A stretch of 64,000 nt of DNA from Domibacillus sp. PGB-M46 (GCF_022668875.1 NZ_JAKGCR010000001.1:124001-188000); one strand, 5' to 3'. Shown: positions 25,099-34,591, counted from the first letter of the stretch. Notes: generated by a model not told the origin, from the sequence alone. Numbers and translations: made by a program.

Positions 25099-28000
25099 AT
25101 TGGTCTTCCCGGGCAAATCGTTTTTGCACAATATGATAGGACTCTTTCAGCCGTTCTTTTGATTCGGTATCCTGATCCCATCCCTCCCATTTATATATAT
25201 TCATCTTGGAAGCTGCTTTTTCAGGGACCGTTGTTTTTTGATCAAATGACTCGGCAATGCCAATGCCTTTGATTTGCTGCTCAGCTTCTATTCCTTCTTT
25301 AAAAACATCTCCTGTTGCCTTCAGGCTGCTTGGGTCTTTTACATTCAACAGCAGCCATGGAATGCGAATTTCAACCTCTCCTGTTTCTTTATTTACATAG
25401 TAATCAGACAGAGAGTCATAATCAGGCGATTCCGGATTGCCGTTACCAAACCGCATCACACCTGTTTCATAATAATCAAAAGGCAGCACTTCCCCTGTAT
25501 CCGGACGGATATTTTCCCTGCTTAGTGCCAGCCGGATTGGGTTGAAAACACCGCTGTTATTTAGTGGTTTTTTCGGTGCAGGCTCTAACATAGGAACGTC
25601 AAACCCATACTGATACAAGAATGTGTCATAATACGCGTCTACTTTCAGTTTCCCTTCTCTTGTCCCGACAAATGACAGAACAAAATCCGGATCATTTTCC
25701 TTGAACGTGACAGTTTCTGCCTTGTTGCTTCCGATGCTTGGATGTACGTCAAAGTAAAGCGTCGGCATCTTGCCGTTTAACAGCTTAGACCGAATATACA
25801 AGTAGCGTTCGTCGTGCGTGACATACAAACCGTCATTGTCTTTGTAGAATGGCTCAATACCTTTCCAGTCGTTTGTATTTCCGTCTGTTTGGATAAGCTG
25901 GCGGTCAAAGCTGAGAAGGCCGAATTGCTGCTCATTCGTCTGGGCGTTCGACCAATATGGACGGCGTTCCGGATCATCTAAGTCCATCGTGTTCCACGTC
26001 CGCTTAAACCATTCATCCTGCCATGTAAAGACGAGTCCGCCCATCATTCCTTCAGCTAAAATATCATCATACATATGGACTAAGCCTTTACCCTGCTGCT
26101 CTTCACTGATAAAGCCCTGGTTCAGGCCAAATGCGTTCCGGTGTGTCATGCCTCGCGACGATGGAATACCAAACTCGGCAATCAGTACCGGCATATCGTG
26201 CGCTGCCCGCAAATCATGCAGGTATCCGGCGTAGTTATTGTTTTCTCTGCGTGAATCCTTATATGTTAAGTATTTTTCTTCTAAATTTAAAAAATCCGGA
26301 TAGTAAGGATACACGTGGTAAGAAGCAAACAAGCTGCTGTTCTTTTTAGGCTTGATCATATTTGGATTAACAGATGCCAGATCTTCCTGTTCCTGTGGTT
26401 CAGCTGGATGGTCAAGCAGGTCTGTTGGAACCCAGTTTGTAAAGCTCATTGGCCGTGTCCACTTATACTGGTCCGCTTCATATTTCATCATCGTATCCAT
26501 TTGCTCAGCCAGCCAAATTTCCATCGGCTCAGCGTCCTCTGTCTGAACAAACTCTCCATCATACTGCGCAAGATCTGTGTATTTCGTTTTCATGTTGTCG
26601 ACCATAAACGGGTACCATTCGATTCCAAGCACCCAGCCGATTACGTACGGCGAAATATCAGCCCGATACGTTCCTGATGCATGACCGGTCCGTTTTGGAA
26701 TGTCCGCATTACCGTGAATGACATCCGCAACCCGTTTCATTTCCGCCTGGAATTCTTTTGTAATTTCCGGTGTAAACGCATCTAGTGTTTCTTCTAACGG
26801 TTTTTCATCGATCCAGACGCCATGCAGCAGATAAATGGGCTTGTCCGCATGCTCTTCGTTGTACCGCTTTAAAGCGTTGTAAAAGCCCGGCGGATGAAGG
26901 GTGTAGACGCGAATGGTATTCGCGTTTAATTTTCCAATATCCGTGAGCCATTCATAGTATTCATTTTCAGAAATAGCGGCTTCTCCCGGGAAAGCGCCCG
27001 GTTTCCCCATTCCAATATTAACCCCTTTTACCGTCATCGTTTTCCATGTGCCGTTTTGAAACACTTCAAACCGGTCTCCGTTTAAACGGGACATATAAAA
27101 GAGGCCATCCTTTTCTTCCACTGGCACAGCAACTGCTTCTTTTTCCGGTTTTTTCTCCATTGAGAGAACACCTTTCATGAGCGGCACATATGTTTTCCAG
27201 AAAAAGGCCTGCTCCGGATAAAGCGTAGATGGTGTGATAAGCGCCCGCATGGAGGCAAAACCGGCATACCGATAAACAGAAGAAACGTCTTCTGTGTCGG
27301 CAAAATCTCCAGCGAAGTAAAAGAGATCCGATTGTTCATACGAATGGTGGGTAACGGCAGGAAATGAAAGCGGAATTCCTTCCTTTTCTAACACCGTTTT
27401 CCCCTTATCCGATAAATCCCATTGATAGTTTGCTAGAATATCTTCTTTATTGTCCGGCACGGTTATATCGAACCAGTACGTGTACGGCGCTCCCTTATTG
27501 AGGCCTGTAACTCGTTTTCCCTCTTTCGTAAAGCGCATCGTTAACCGCTCGTTTTTTATTTCTCCCTCTTCATCAGAGAGCACGATTACTTTTTGTTTAT
27601 CTTCATTCACAAGCACAAAGCCGGCTCCTTCGAATGCCCACTTTTTACCGCCTGCTTCATAAAGTGAGAGAATTCCATCGGTCAGCTCTTTATTTTCTCC
27701 GCTCAAATCGCTGAACGCCCGACCGGTCCATCCGGTTGGTGTTGTATGCAGAAAAGACGCCACATCTTTTTTCACATCGGCTTTTGTTGGAGAAGCAAAT
27801 GTATTAAACTCCATAATCAAAGTGGTCGGATGGTCAGCCGTTTGCTGTTTGATCGTTTCCCATTCATCCATTTCGAGACCGCCATACACTAAGTCATTTT
27901 CGTTATCATACACACCGTATGTATCGGCTGCATAAATAACATCTGCATCCTCCAGTTTTTCCGGAAGCGCCTGTTCCTTTGTTTTTCTTTCGGGAAAGTA

Positions 28001-28216
28001 TCCATAGTAGTCATCCTCTCCGCTAAACGTTTCAAAACGAAAGTGCTTCAGTACCCATGTAAGGGCACGATGCTCCCGTTTATTATCGGCCGGAACGGTT
28101 TTGTCTAGAATGACAACTTTTTCTTCTCTCGTGCTGCCAAGCTCCCATATAATCCAGGGCAGCAGCAACAACAAAAGAACTGCCGGAAGGACAATCCATT
28201 TTTTATTTATCTTCAT
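25097..28216 (-). CDS. Membrane-anchored clan-A glycoside hydrolase-like protein with C-terminal CBM9-like domain
   Basis: A 1039-residue extracellular protein held by an N-terminal helix (WIVLPAVLLLLLLPWIIW, residues 7-24). Residues about 400-760 form a TIM-barrel hydrolase domain: VKGVNIGMGKPGAFPGE, NANTIRVYTLHPPGFY, then Glu533 in WVLGIEWYP as likely acid/base and Glu681 in VLIAEFGIPSS as likely nucleophile, the layout of GH2/GH5-type enzymes. The N-terminal 380 residues contain a glutamine amidotransferase-like sensor fold at most (weak). The C-terminal part (TDGNTNDWKGIEPF... DERYLYIRSK) resembles family 9 carbohydrate-binding or cellobiose dehydrogenase-like domains. It overlaps the upstream kinase gene by 14 bases. 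It may trim or release the polymer made by the adjacent synthase. Confidence 0.8.
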   Translation of the reverse strand: MKINKKWIVLPAVLLLLLLPWIIWELGSTREEKVVILDKTVPADNKREHRALTWVLKHFRFETFSGEDDYYGYFPERKTKEQALPEKLEDADVIYAADTYGVYDNENDLVYGGLEMDEWETIKQQTADHPTTLIMEFNTFASPTKADVKKDVASFLHTTPTGWTGRAFSDLSGENKELTDGILSLYEAGGKKWAFEGAGFVLVNEDKQKVIVLSDEEGEIKNERLTMRFTKEGKRVTGLNKGAPYTYWFDITVPDNKEDILANYQWDLSDKGKTVLEKEGIPLSFPAVTHHSYEQSDLFYFAGDFADTEDVSSVYRYAGFASMRALITPSTLYPEQAFFWKTYVPLMKGVLSMEKKPEKEAVAVPVEEKDGLFYMSRLNGDRFEVFQNGTWKTMTVKGVNIGMGKPGAFPGEAAISENEYYEWLTDIGKLNANTIRVYTLHPPGFYNALKRYNEEHADKPIYLLHGVWIDEKPLEETLDAFTPEITKEFQAEMKRVADVIHGNADIPKRTGHASGTYRADISPYVIGWVLGIEWYPFMVDNMKTKYTDLAQYDGEFVQTEDAEPMEIWLAEQMDTMMKYEADQYKWTRPMSFTNWVPTDLLDHPAEPQEQEDLASVNPNMIKPKKNSSLFASYHVYPYYPDFLNLEEKYLTYKDSRRENNNYAGYLHDLRAAHDMPVLIAEFGIPSSRGMTHRNAFGLNQGFISEEQQGKGLVHMYDDILAEGMMGGLVFTWQDEWFKRTWNTMDLDDPERRPYWSNAQTNEQQFGLLSFDRQLIQTDGNTNDWKGIEPFYKDNDGLYVTHDERYLYIRSKLLNGKMPTLYFDVHPSIGSNKAETVTFKENDPDFVLSFVGTREGKLKVDAYYDTFLYQYGFDVPMLEPAPKKPLNNSGVFNPIRLALSRENIRPDTGEVLPFDYYETGVMRFGNGNPESPDYDSLSDYYVNKETGEVEIRIPWLLLNVKDPSSLKATGDVFKEGIEAEQQIKGIGIAESFDQKTTVPEKAASKMNIYKWEGWDQDTESKERLKESYHIVQKRFAREDQ

Positions 28217-31067
28217 CTTGATCGGAACCTCTCTCCGGGTAGAAAATAACTCCTTGCTGTATTGGTTCGGTTAAAAATCCAAGTACGGCTTTTGACAGCT
28301 TTGTCGGCGGATACGGTTTTGTTAAGTAATGATCGATTTGGTGCAATTTCCCCTTGCCCTCGGCCTGATCAAGAGCAGAAGAAATGATAATCGGGATATT
28401 TTTGGTTTTTTCTTCCCTTTTTAACAGCTCCACCAAATCCCAGCCGCTCAGATCGTCGCCAAGCATCAGATCAATCACAATCCCGACAAGCGGTGTCCGT
28501 TTTGCTTCTTCAAAGGCTTCCGATGGATTTGTATGATACATTACTGTAAATCCGCTCATCTTTAATTCTTCCGATAATAAAAGAGCAAGACTCATATCGT
28601 CTTCTACTATCATAACGGAGGGACTGTTCTCTTTCCCTTCAGAACGTACAACTCGATGCCTGCCTGTTGAAAGAAGCGGCAATGAAAAACGGACTGCTGT
28701 TCCTTTTCCCTCTTCTGACTCGATTGTAATCGTTCCATTATGCTTTTCGATAATTTCTCTGCAAATTGCCAGTCCAAGGCCCGTACCGCCAATTTTGCGG
28801 CGGGCGCTATTGTCAATCCGCTGAAATTTATTAAACAGCTTCGGTATATCTTCAGCCGGAATTCCGATTCCTTCATCTTGAATGGTGACAATTACGTTGT
28901 TTTCATCATTTGAAAGTGTCAGCACTACATGTCCGCCGTCCGGTGAAAACTTAATAGCATTTCCTATCACATTTGTTAATACTTGAGCGAGACGCTCTTT
29001 ATCCCCTTCTACCTGCACATTAGCCGCTTCATCCACCATAACGAGTGGATGACTGCTTTCGGTACGGAAGCGGGCGATCGCTTCTACCGCCAGTTCATTG
29101 ATTTGTAATGGCTCCATTTGATACACCTGGCTGCCCGACTCCATGCGCTGTAAATCCAGAAAATCATTAATTAAGTTTGTCAGCCTTTTCGCTTCCTTGT
29201 AAATTGTTTCTAAATATTTCTTTTGCTTTTCAGGCTTTAGCTGTTTATGAAGCAGCAGCTCTGTAAATCCGAGCACACTTGAAAGCGGCGTTCGAAGCTC
29301 ATGGCTGACTGTGCTGACGAGCTCTGTTTTCATTTGATCGACTTCGTATTCTCTTGTAATATCACGATGAACAAGAATGACGCCTATTTTTTCTTCATTT
29401 ACTAAAACCGGAGCACTATACACTTCTATCACGCGTTCTGCCGGCTCTAAAATACGGTACCGGTACTCCTGCACATGATGCGCCCCGCTATCAATACAAC
29501 CTTCTAGAAATTCTCTCATTTGATCCGGGTCATCTGTTTGATTAGCAAGGTGATCAATCCATTGCGCTCTTTCAATGGTTTCATCAAGCGGTACTCCACA
29601 ACTGATAATCTCACAAACAGCTTCGTTTCGCTGGAGCACAGACCCGTCGTGGCCAACAAATTGAATGCCTTCATTAATGTTGTTAATGATACGTTCGTTT
29701 AAAATCCGCTCTTTGACATTGCGGTCGTACAGCTGAATACGTTCAATCGCTAAAGCAACCCGATTTAGTAAGCCCCGCAATTCTTTTTGTTCTTCCTCGG
29801 AAAAAGCGCGGCCAATCCGTGAAGCGCCAAAAAGAGCGACCATGTCTCCTTCCGGATTGTTTACGCTAGAAAAATAATCATGCACCAAAACAGAATCGGC
29901 AGCGACCCCTTTTTCATGGGAAGCTTCTCTTGTTATCGTGAAGAAATCATCCTCTTTTAACCGCTGATCAATATAATCCGTTCGGTTCGTTGAAAACTCC
30001 TCGAACAAAGCATCTGTCATCCCTTTCAGCGCCCGCTCCCCGCTTTCCCTGATCCAAAACATGCCTAGATCCAATTCATAAATCGAATCCAAATACTCTA
30101 GTATACTATCAGCCAGCTCCTGCTTATTTAAAGTAAAAGAAAGAACGTGGTTCAAGTCGTTATACCGTTCCAGCCGTTCTTTTGTTTGTTTCGTTTCACG
30201 GAGCGATTCTTCGATTTTATGCTGGTGCTCCTGCAATTCTTCCTGGTGCATAATCAGCTCTTCATTTTGAGCCGTTAATTCTTCTTCTTTTTCTTGAATG
30301 GTTCGAATCATGGAACCAAATGAAGAAAACAGCACCCCGATTTCATCGTTACGTTTCACCGGCAGCAGCGAAAAGTTTTTGCCGGACGCAAAATCATCTG
30401 TCGCCTGTCTCATTTGCTCAAGCGGCCGGACAATATCTTTCATCATGCGCCAAATTAAATAAGCAATAAACACAAATAGTAAAAATAAAAAAAGGACCAT
30501 TACGAATGTAAACTGATTGGCCTGCTCGATCATTTCTGTAGACAGTCCTTCAAGTTCATCGTCAATATTGGTTTTATATTGCTTGGCATATGCTATAAAT
30601 TGATTCACTGAATCAGTAAGCCCGTTACTCGAAAAACTACGCAGTCCTTCGTAATCTTTTCCTTCTACTAATCGGATCAATTCTGGCAATGTTTCCTGCT
30701 CATATTTTGCTAAAAAAGTCGTAAGTTCTTCCGTCATTTGCTTTTCTTCTGATGTTAGACGGACATCTTTTAATTCTTCAAGTGCATTATTTATCTCGTC
30801 TAAATCCTTATAGACAAGATCAAGCTCTTTCTCATACTGAAAAGCAGCATAACCGCGTGCGCGGAAAAACATATCATTCAATGAATCGCGCAGCGTTTCC
30901 AATTTCACCTGCTTATCGTACAATCTCTCTCGCTCTACCCGCAATTCATCCTGTGAATGCTTCATATAAAGAAAGGCGCCGGTTCCTGCAGCTGTCAATA
31001 TTAGCAGAATAGACAGCGATAAAAGCAGATAACGGCGCCGAATCCCTGACGTGACCGCTTTATCCAT
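28203..31067 (-). CDS. Hybrid sensor histidine kinase with GAF, PAS and C-terminal receiver
   Basis: 954 residues from the ATG at 31065-31067 (AAGG 6 bases ahead; a farther upstream ATG lacks a site). Order: membrane helix about 9-32, extracellular four-helix bundle about 35-180 (like CHASE3/4HB sensors), second helix FTFVMVLFLFLLFVFIAYLIW, HAMP, a coiled coil (EKEEELTAQNEELIMHQEELQ), GAF-like domain, PAS (IINNINEGIQFVGHDG), HisKA with His589 in TVSHELRTPLSSV, HATPase (NAIKFSP, DEGIGIP, GGTGLGLAI), and a receiver with Asp866 in IVIDLMLGDD. It is the probable phosphate source for the HPt and receiver proteins encoded opposite. Confidence 0.92.
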   Translation of the reverse strand: MDKAVTSGIRRRYLLLSLSILLILTAAGTGAFLYMKHSQDELRVERERLYDKQVKLETLRDSLNDMFFRARGYAAFQYEKELDLVYKDLDEINNALEELKDVRLTSEEKQMTEELTTFLAKYEQETLPELIRLVEGKDYEGLRSFSSNGLTDSVNQFIAYAKQYKTNIDDELEGLSTEMIEQANQFTFVMVLFLFLLFVFIAYLIWRMMKDIVRPLEQMRQATDDFASGKNFSLLPVKRNDEIGVLFSSFGSMIRTIQEKEEELTAQNEELIMHQEELQEHQHKIEESLRETKQTKERLERYNDLNHVLSFTLNKQELADSILEYLDSIYELDLGMFWIRESGERALKGMTDALFEEFSTNRTDYIDQRLKEDDFFTITREASHEKGVAADSVLVHDYFSSVNNPEGDMVALFGASRIGRAFSEEEQKELRGLLNRVALAIERIQLYDRNVKERILNERIINNINEGIQFVGHDGSVLQRNEAVCEIISCGVPLDETIERAQWIDHLANQTDDPDQMREFLEGCIDSGAHHVQEYRYRILEPAERVIEVYSAPVLVNEEKIGVILVHRDITREYEVDQMKTELVSTVSHELRTPLSSVLGFTELLLHKQLKPEKQKKYLETIYKEAKRLTNLINDFLDLQRMESGSQVYQMEPLQINELAVEAIARFRTESSHPLVMVDEAANVQVEGDKERLAQVLTNVIGNAIKFSPDGGHVVLTLSNDENNVIVTIQDEGIGIPAEDIPKLFNKFQRIDNSARRKIGGTGLGLAICREIIEKHNGTITIESEEGKGTAVRFSLPLLSTGRHRVVRSEGKENSPSVMIVEDDMSLALLLSEELKMSGFTVMYHTNPSEAFEEAKRTPLVGIVIDLMLGDDLSGWDLVELLKREEKTKNIPIIISSALDQAEGKGKLHQIDHYLTKPYPPTKLSKAVLGFLTEPIQQGVIFYPERGSDQDEDK

Positions 31068-31130
31068 GTTCCACCTTCTCCCTTCCATTCCTAGGATTTC
31101 ATTATAAATTATAGACTGTAAAAGTTCATA

Positions 31131-31156
31131 AAAAAAACCCGCTTTAAAAGCGGGTT
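31131..31156 (-). terminator. rodA terminator
   Basis: Minus strand AACCCGCTTT, TAAAGCGGGTT then TTTTTT; the rodA stop codon lies at the foot of the stem. Confidence 0.85.
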
Positions 31157-32324
31157 ACGATCGATCTGATGAAAACATATAGTGACGCTCATTATAAGTG
31201 ATGGAGAAAATAAGCGCCAGAGCCATCATATTTCCCATCATCGCACTGCCTCCATAGCTGATAAATGGCAGCGGAATTCCTGTAATCGGCAGCAGGCCGA
31301 TCGTCATGCCGATATTTTGGAATGCGTGAAACGTAATCATCGCGATAACGCCGGCGCACATGTAAGAATAATAAGGAATTTTTGTGGTCAATGCAAGTTT
31401 TGTAATGTGATAGATGAGCACAAAAAACAAACTTACAACAACCGACGCACCAATAAATCCATATTCCTCTCCAATAATACTAAAAATAAAGTCAGTATGG
31501 CTTTCCGGCAGATAGACTTCCCGGTAGCCAAACCCTTTGCCCATCGTCTGGCCTGAGCCAATCGCAAGCAGCGAACGGGTCAGGTGAAAACCGATCGAAC
31601 TCTCATAGTTATATGGGTCAAGCCATGAGTAAATACGGTCGAACTGATACTGCCTGACACCAAGATATTTTTCTAACACTGCCGGCTGCCAGAGTACCAT
31701 ATAAAACACAAGGCTGATCAGAGCAGCGGCGCTGCCAAAGAGAGGAAGGAGTATTTTCCACGTGATACCTGAAACGAAAATCATACCGAGCAAAATAGAA
31801 ATAATAACCAGGGACGTTCCAAGATCCTGCCGCACCACAAGCGCAAGCGGCAAAGCAGTAATGGCACCTAATTTAAGCAAAAGCATCCAATCACTGTTGA
31901 TCGTTTTAATAGGGTTTTTAGAATGGTGATTCACCATTACCCGGGACAATGTTAAAATCAGAAATACTTTCATAAATTCGGACGGCTGAATGGTTCCTAA
32001 GCCCGGAAGCTTGTACCAGTTTTTCGCTCCGTTGATCGTTGGAGCAATAGATGATGGTGCTACAATCAAAAACAACAGCAGCAAAATGCCAAAGCCGTAC
32101 AAATACCAGGCCATGCCGTGAAATTGGTCTGAATCCAGCCGGATAAATACCAGGATAATGCCGATTCCAATCGCGTACCAGATAACTTGCCGGACGACAA
32201 AGTTTGTTCCATATTGACCTGTTGTCTGTGCACTGTAAATCGCTGCACAGCTTACAACAAAAAGCATAAGCAAGATTAAAATCAATCCGTAGTCAATCCG
32301 GCTTGATTGTTGTTGAGAATTCAT
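31155..32324 (-). CDS. rodA: FtsW/RodA/SpoVE-family peptidoglycan polymerase
   Basis: 389 residues with about ten membrane helices. The ATG at 32322-32324 is preceded by AGAGGAG; an upstream extension has no ribosome site. SEDS-family marks are WKNW-like NGAKNWYKLPGLGTIQPSEFMKV, VRQDLGTSLVI, the QTMGKGFG loop, HTDFIFSIIGEEYGF and GIPLPFISYGGS near the C-terminus. RodA polymerises glycan strands from lipid II during cell elongation. The sequence fits RodA better than FtsW because it is short and stands alone away from a division cluster; confidence in the paralogue is moderate. Confidence 0.9.
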   Translation of the reverse strand: MNSQQQSSRIDYGLILILLMLFVVSCAAIYSAQTTGQYGTNFVVRQVIWYAIGIGIILVFIRLDSDQFHGMAWYLYGFGILLLLFLIVAPSSIAPTINGAKNWYKLPGLGTIQPSEFMKVFLILTLSRVMVNHHSKNPIKTINSDWMLLLKLGAITALPLALVVRQDLGTSLVIISILLGMIFVSGITWKILLPLFGSAAALISLVFYMVLWQPAVLEKYLGVRQYQFDRIYSWLDPYNYESSIGFHLTRSLLAIGSGQTMGKGFGYREVYLPESHTDFIFSIIGEEYGFIGASVVVSLFFVLIYHITKLALTTKIPYYSYMCAGVIAMITFHAFQNIGMTIGLLPITGIPLPFISYGGSAMMGNMMALALIFSITYNERHYMFSSDRS

Positions 32325-32529
32325 GTAAACTCCTCTTTCTCGTAAAAATAGACCAATTCTTATTATAACGTTATTGTTCCATTCTACAACAGCCAAACGA
32401 TTCAGATAGGAGAAATCTAAGCCGGACCGTGATACAATAACTTGAACAAAATGTTCCGGCTTCTGCGCCTCACACTTAAATGCGCTGAGTGCAAAAGTCG
32501 ATGAACCAATTAGAAAGGAAGTTAGCAGA

Positions 32530-32850
32530 ATGGAAGCAATTCAAACACAAGAGCAATTCGAAGAAATTATTGCCGGCAGTGAGCCGGTCATCATTAAATT
32601 TTACGCCGGCTGGTGCCCGGACTGCACGAGAATGGATATGTTTATTGATGAAATTATAGCGGACTACAACCAATACCGCTGGTTTGAACTGAACCGGGAT
32701 GATTTTCCCGAAGCTGCACAAAAGTACGATGTAATGGGCATTCCCAGCCTGCTTCTTTTTCAAGACGGCGAAAAATTAGCGCATTTGCACAGTGCAAATG
32801 CTAAGTCTCCGGAGCAAGTACGTGAGTACCTGCAAAACCTTCCCGCTTAA
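32530..32850 (+). CDS. Thioredoxin-like protein (YdbP-like)
   Basis: A 106-residue cytosolic thioredoxin-fold protein with the active site WCPDC in FYAGWCPDCTRMDMF and the cis-proline in MGIPSLLLF. The C-terminal HLHSANAKSPEQVREYL matches the YdbP group of Bacillus. It lacks a signal peptide. The exact redox partner is unknown. AGAAAGGAAG lies ahead of the ATG, and a bidirectional terminator follows. Confidence 0.9.
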   Translation: MEAIQTQEQFEEIIAGSEPVIIKFYAGWCPDCTRMDMFIDEIIADYNQYRWFELNRDDFPEAAQKYDVMGIPSLLLFQDGEKLAHLHSANAKSPEQVREYLQNLPA

Positions 32851-32859
32851 TGAACAGCC

Positions 32860-32888
32860 AAAACCGGCCCGTGGACGGGCCGGTTTTT
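32860..32888. terminator. Bidirectional terminator
   Basis: AAAACCGGCCCG, TGGA loop, CGGGCCGGTTTT between the convergent thioredoxin and CobW-like genes. Confidence 0.88.
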
Positions 32889-33792
32889 AAAATACGCCTT
32901 CGAGTTTATTTAACTCTCTGCGCATTTCCTCTTCTGGAAGCTCTTCCCCAATCACAACTATAACCGTAGGACGCTTGATCGGCTGCGGCTGAAAAAACGG
33001 AACGCCGTACGCATACTGAAACAGCTCCGGCTGGTCTCCTGAATCCTCAAACTTAATGAACCCTTTGATGCGCAGCACCGAATCCGGCAGATGTTCTACC
33101 CACTTTCTAAAAGCAGCGCGCGGTACGTGATTCACAAATTCATAAGCAAATGTTCGAACATGCAGATGATGGCGGGCGTGATGCTGTTCCTGTGGCTGGC
33201 TTCCGCTGCCAAAAACAGCTTCTCCTTCTCCATGCGTTATTTCAATTAACTGAACCTTCTGATTGAGTGAGCGGATATCTCTGCGAACGACTGCCAAGGT
33301 CTCCTCGGCGACCAAATCTGTTTTGGTGAGTGCGACAATATCACTCCAGCGTGCTTGATCCTCCATCAGCTTCCGGTGTGCAATCGGCAGCCGGTCCCGC
33401 TCCACCCACCGGGCACAGTCAACAAGCGTTAAAATGCCTTTCACCTCAATTTTCATGGCGATGGATGGAGACATGCAGGCATCGAGCACTTCCATCGGAT
33501 GAGCCGCACCGGTCGTTTCAATATAAATGACATCCGGCTGGTGTTCCCGGTAAAGCGCCAGTAATTCCACTTCTATTTCATCTTTAATCGTACAGCAAAT
33601 ACAGCCGTTCAACATATCCCGCACAGCCGTGTTTTCTCCGATAAGCGCCGAGTCAACCGACAGCGCACCGATTTCATTCATCAGAACAGCGACTTTTCTG
33701 CCTGCTTCTTTTTCTTTTTGAAGCAGTTTTAACAGCAGTGTGGTTTTCCCGCTGCCAAGAAAGCCTCCAATTATATAAAGTTCTGTTTTCAT
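32887..33792 (-). CDS. CobW/COG0523-family GTPase (metal chaperone-like)
   Basis: 301 residues from the ATG at 33790-33792 (AAAGGA 8 bases ahead). GGFLGSGKTTLL is the P-loop, NEIGALSVD the switch I region, GCICC the CxCC metal-binding motif, IYIETTGAAHP Walker B, and TKTDL the base-specific motif. A His-rich stretch (EQHHARHHLHVR) lies between the GTPase and the C-terminal CobW domain. Such proteins deliver Zn or other metals to enzymes; which metal is not evident, and no Zur box was recognised. Confidence 0.9.
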   Translation of the reverse strand: MKTELYIIGGFLGSGKTTLLLKLLQKEKEAGRKVAVLMNEIGALSVDSALIGENTAVRDMLNGCICCTIKDEIEVELLALYREHQPDVIYIETTGAAHPMEVLDACMSPSIAMKIEVKGILTLVDCARWVERDRLPIAHRKLMEDQARWSDIVALTKTDLVAEETLAVVRRDIRSLNQKVQLIEITHGEGEAVFGSGSQPQEQHHARHHLHVRTFAYEFVNHVPRAAFRKWVEHLPDSVLRIKGFIKFEDSGDQPELFQYAYGVPFFQPQPIKRPTVIVVIGEELPEEEMRRELNKLEGVF

Positions 33793-33871
33793 AGGCCAAT
33801 CCTTTCTCAAATCCACATAGTTCCGATTTAATACACGCTATCTATTGTACATGCTCCTTCACTTTTTGCCA

Positions 33872-33901
33872 AAACAAAAAGCAGGAGCGAACCCCCTGCT
33901 T
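33872..33901 (-). terminator. Terminator after the 44-codon gene
   Basis: Minus strand AAGCAGG, 9-nt loop, CCTGCTT then TTTGTTTTGG; it overlaps the stop codon of the small gene. Confidence 0.7.
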
Positions 33902-34035
33902 TACTTTGGTTTGATCACCAGTTCAAGTTTCTCGATAATAAGTGTCATGACGGCATCCACACTCGCATCCTGCAGCTCGCTCTGGGAGTAGGCTTCCTGC
34001 ATGACTTCAAGCAGAGCCTGCTGTTCATGGGACAT
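33901..34035 (-). CDS. Small hypothetical protein, 44 residues
   Basis: ATG at 34033-34035 with AAAAGGAG 7 bases ahead, stop at 33901-33903, directly followed by a terminator. The predicted product MSHEQQALLEVMQEAYSQSE... is acidic and fully helical, without cysteines or a membrane segment. I do not recognise the family. The strong ribosome site plus dedicated terminator make it a credible gene. It sits alone between the HxlR regulator and the CobW-like gene, all on the minus strand. Confidence 0.68.
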   Translation of the reverse strand: MSHEQQALLEVMQEAYSQSELQDASVDAVMTLIIEKLELVIKPK

Positions 34036-34116
34036 GTTTTTTCTCCTTTTATGATGTTACATGTCCCATTCCCGCTGGACTGAACGATCAAACAGGGCGA
34101 AAGCCTTAAATTTGAT

Positions 34117-34431
34117 TTATACGTGTTCTTCCAATTCAACCCAGTCATGCGCCCAATTCTCTATTTCTGTAATAGCGGCTTTTAAGGCGCGTCCTTTTTC
34201 CGTTAATGTATATTCAACCCGAACCGGCACTTCTGCATACACTTTTCGAGTGACCATGCCTTCCTCTTCCAGCTCTTTCAGCCTCTCTGTCAGCAGCTTG
34301 CCGCTGATCGGAAATCCAGCTTTAATTTCAGAGAACCGCTGCGGCCGATCCAAAAGCTGTTTAATCACAAGGCCCGTCCATCGTTTGCCTAATAACTGCA
34401 TTGCTTTTTCTACTTTTGGACAAAGCTCCAT
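34117..34431 (-). CDS. HxlR-family redox regulator, YodB-like
   Basis: A 104-residue winged-helix regulator starting MELCPKVEKAMQLLGKRWTGLVIKQLL (ATG at 34429-34431 behind AGAGGTG; the longer frame lacks a site). Cys4 in the LCPK motif corresponds to the redox-sensing Cys6 of YodB and to HypR/CatR relatives. The FSEIKAGFPISGKLLTERLKELEEEGMV helix-turn-helix and wing follow, then EYTLTEKG. YodB represses a nitroreductase (yodC) and an azoreductase under control by diamide and quinones; here the divergent gene is also a nitroreductase, so the same logic is likely. Confidence 0.88.
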   Translation of the reverse strand: MELCPKVEKAMQLLGKRWTGLVIKQLLDRPQRFSEIKAGFPISGKLLTERLKELEEEGMVTRKVYAEVPVRVEYTLTEKGRALKAAITEIENWAHDWVELEEHV

Positions 34432-34508
34432 TATTCTTTCACCTCTTTTATGTATTCTTAGTATACACCATTTTAAAGAAAGATGACATCTTTCCACTTT
34501 TTAATATA

Positions 34509-34563
34509 TAGTTACTCAGATAATTTAATTTATTTTTCTAAACAATGTTTCTAAATGTAACTA
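34509..34563. promoter_or_regulatory. Possible operator half-sites between HxlR and nitroreductase genes
   Basis: TAGTTAC (34509-34515) and its complement GTAACTA (34557-34563) face each other in the divergent leader. They are candidate sites for the HxlR protein; spacing is wide, so the call is tentative. Confidence 0.35.
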
Positions 34564-34591
34564 AATTTTATTGAAAGAAGGTACATAAACC

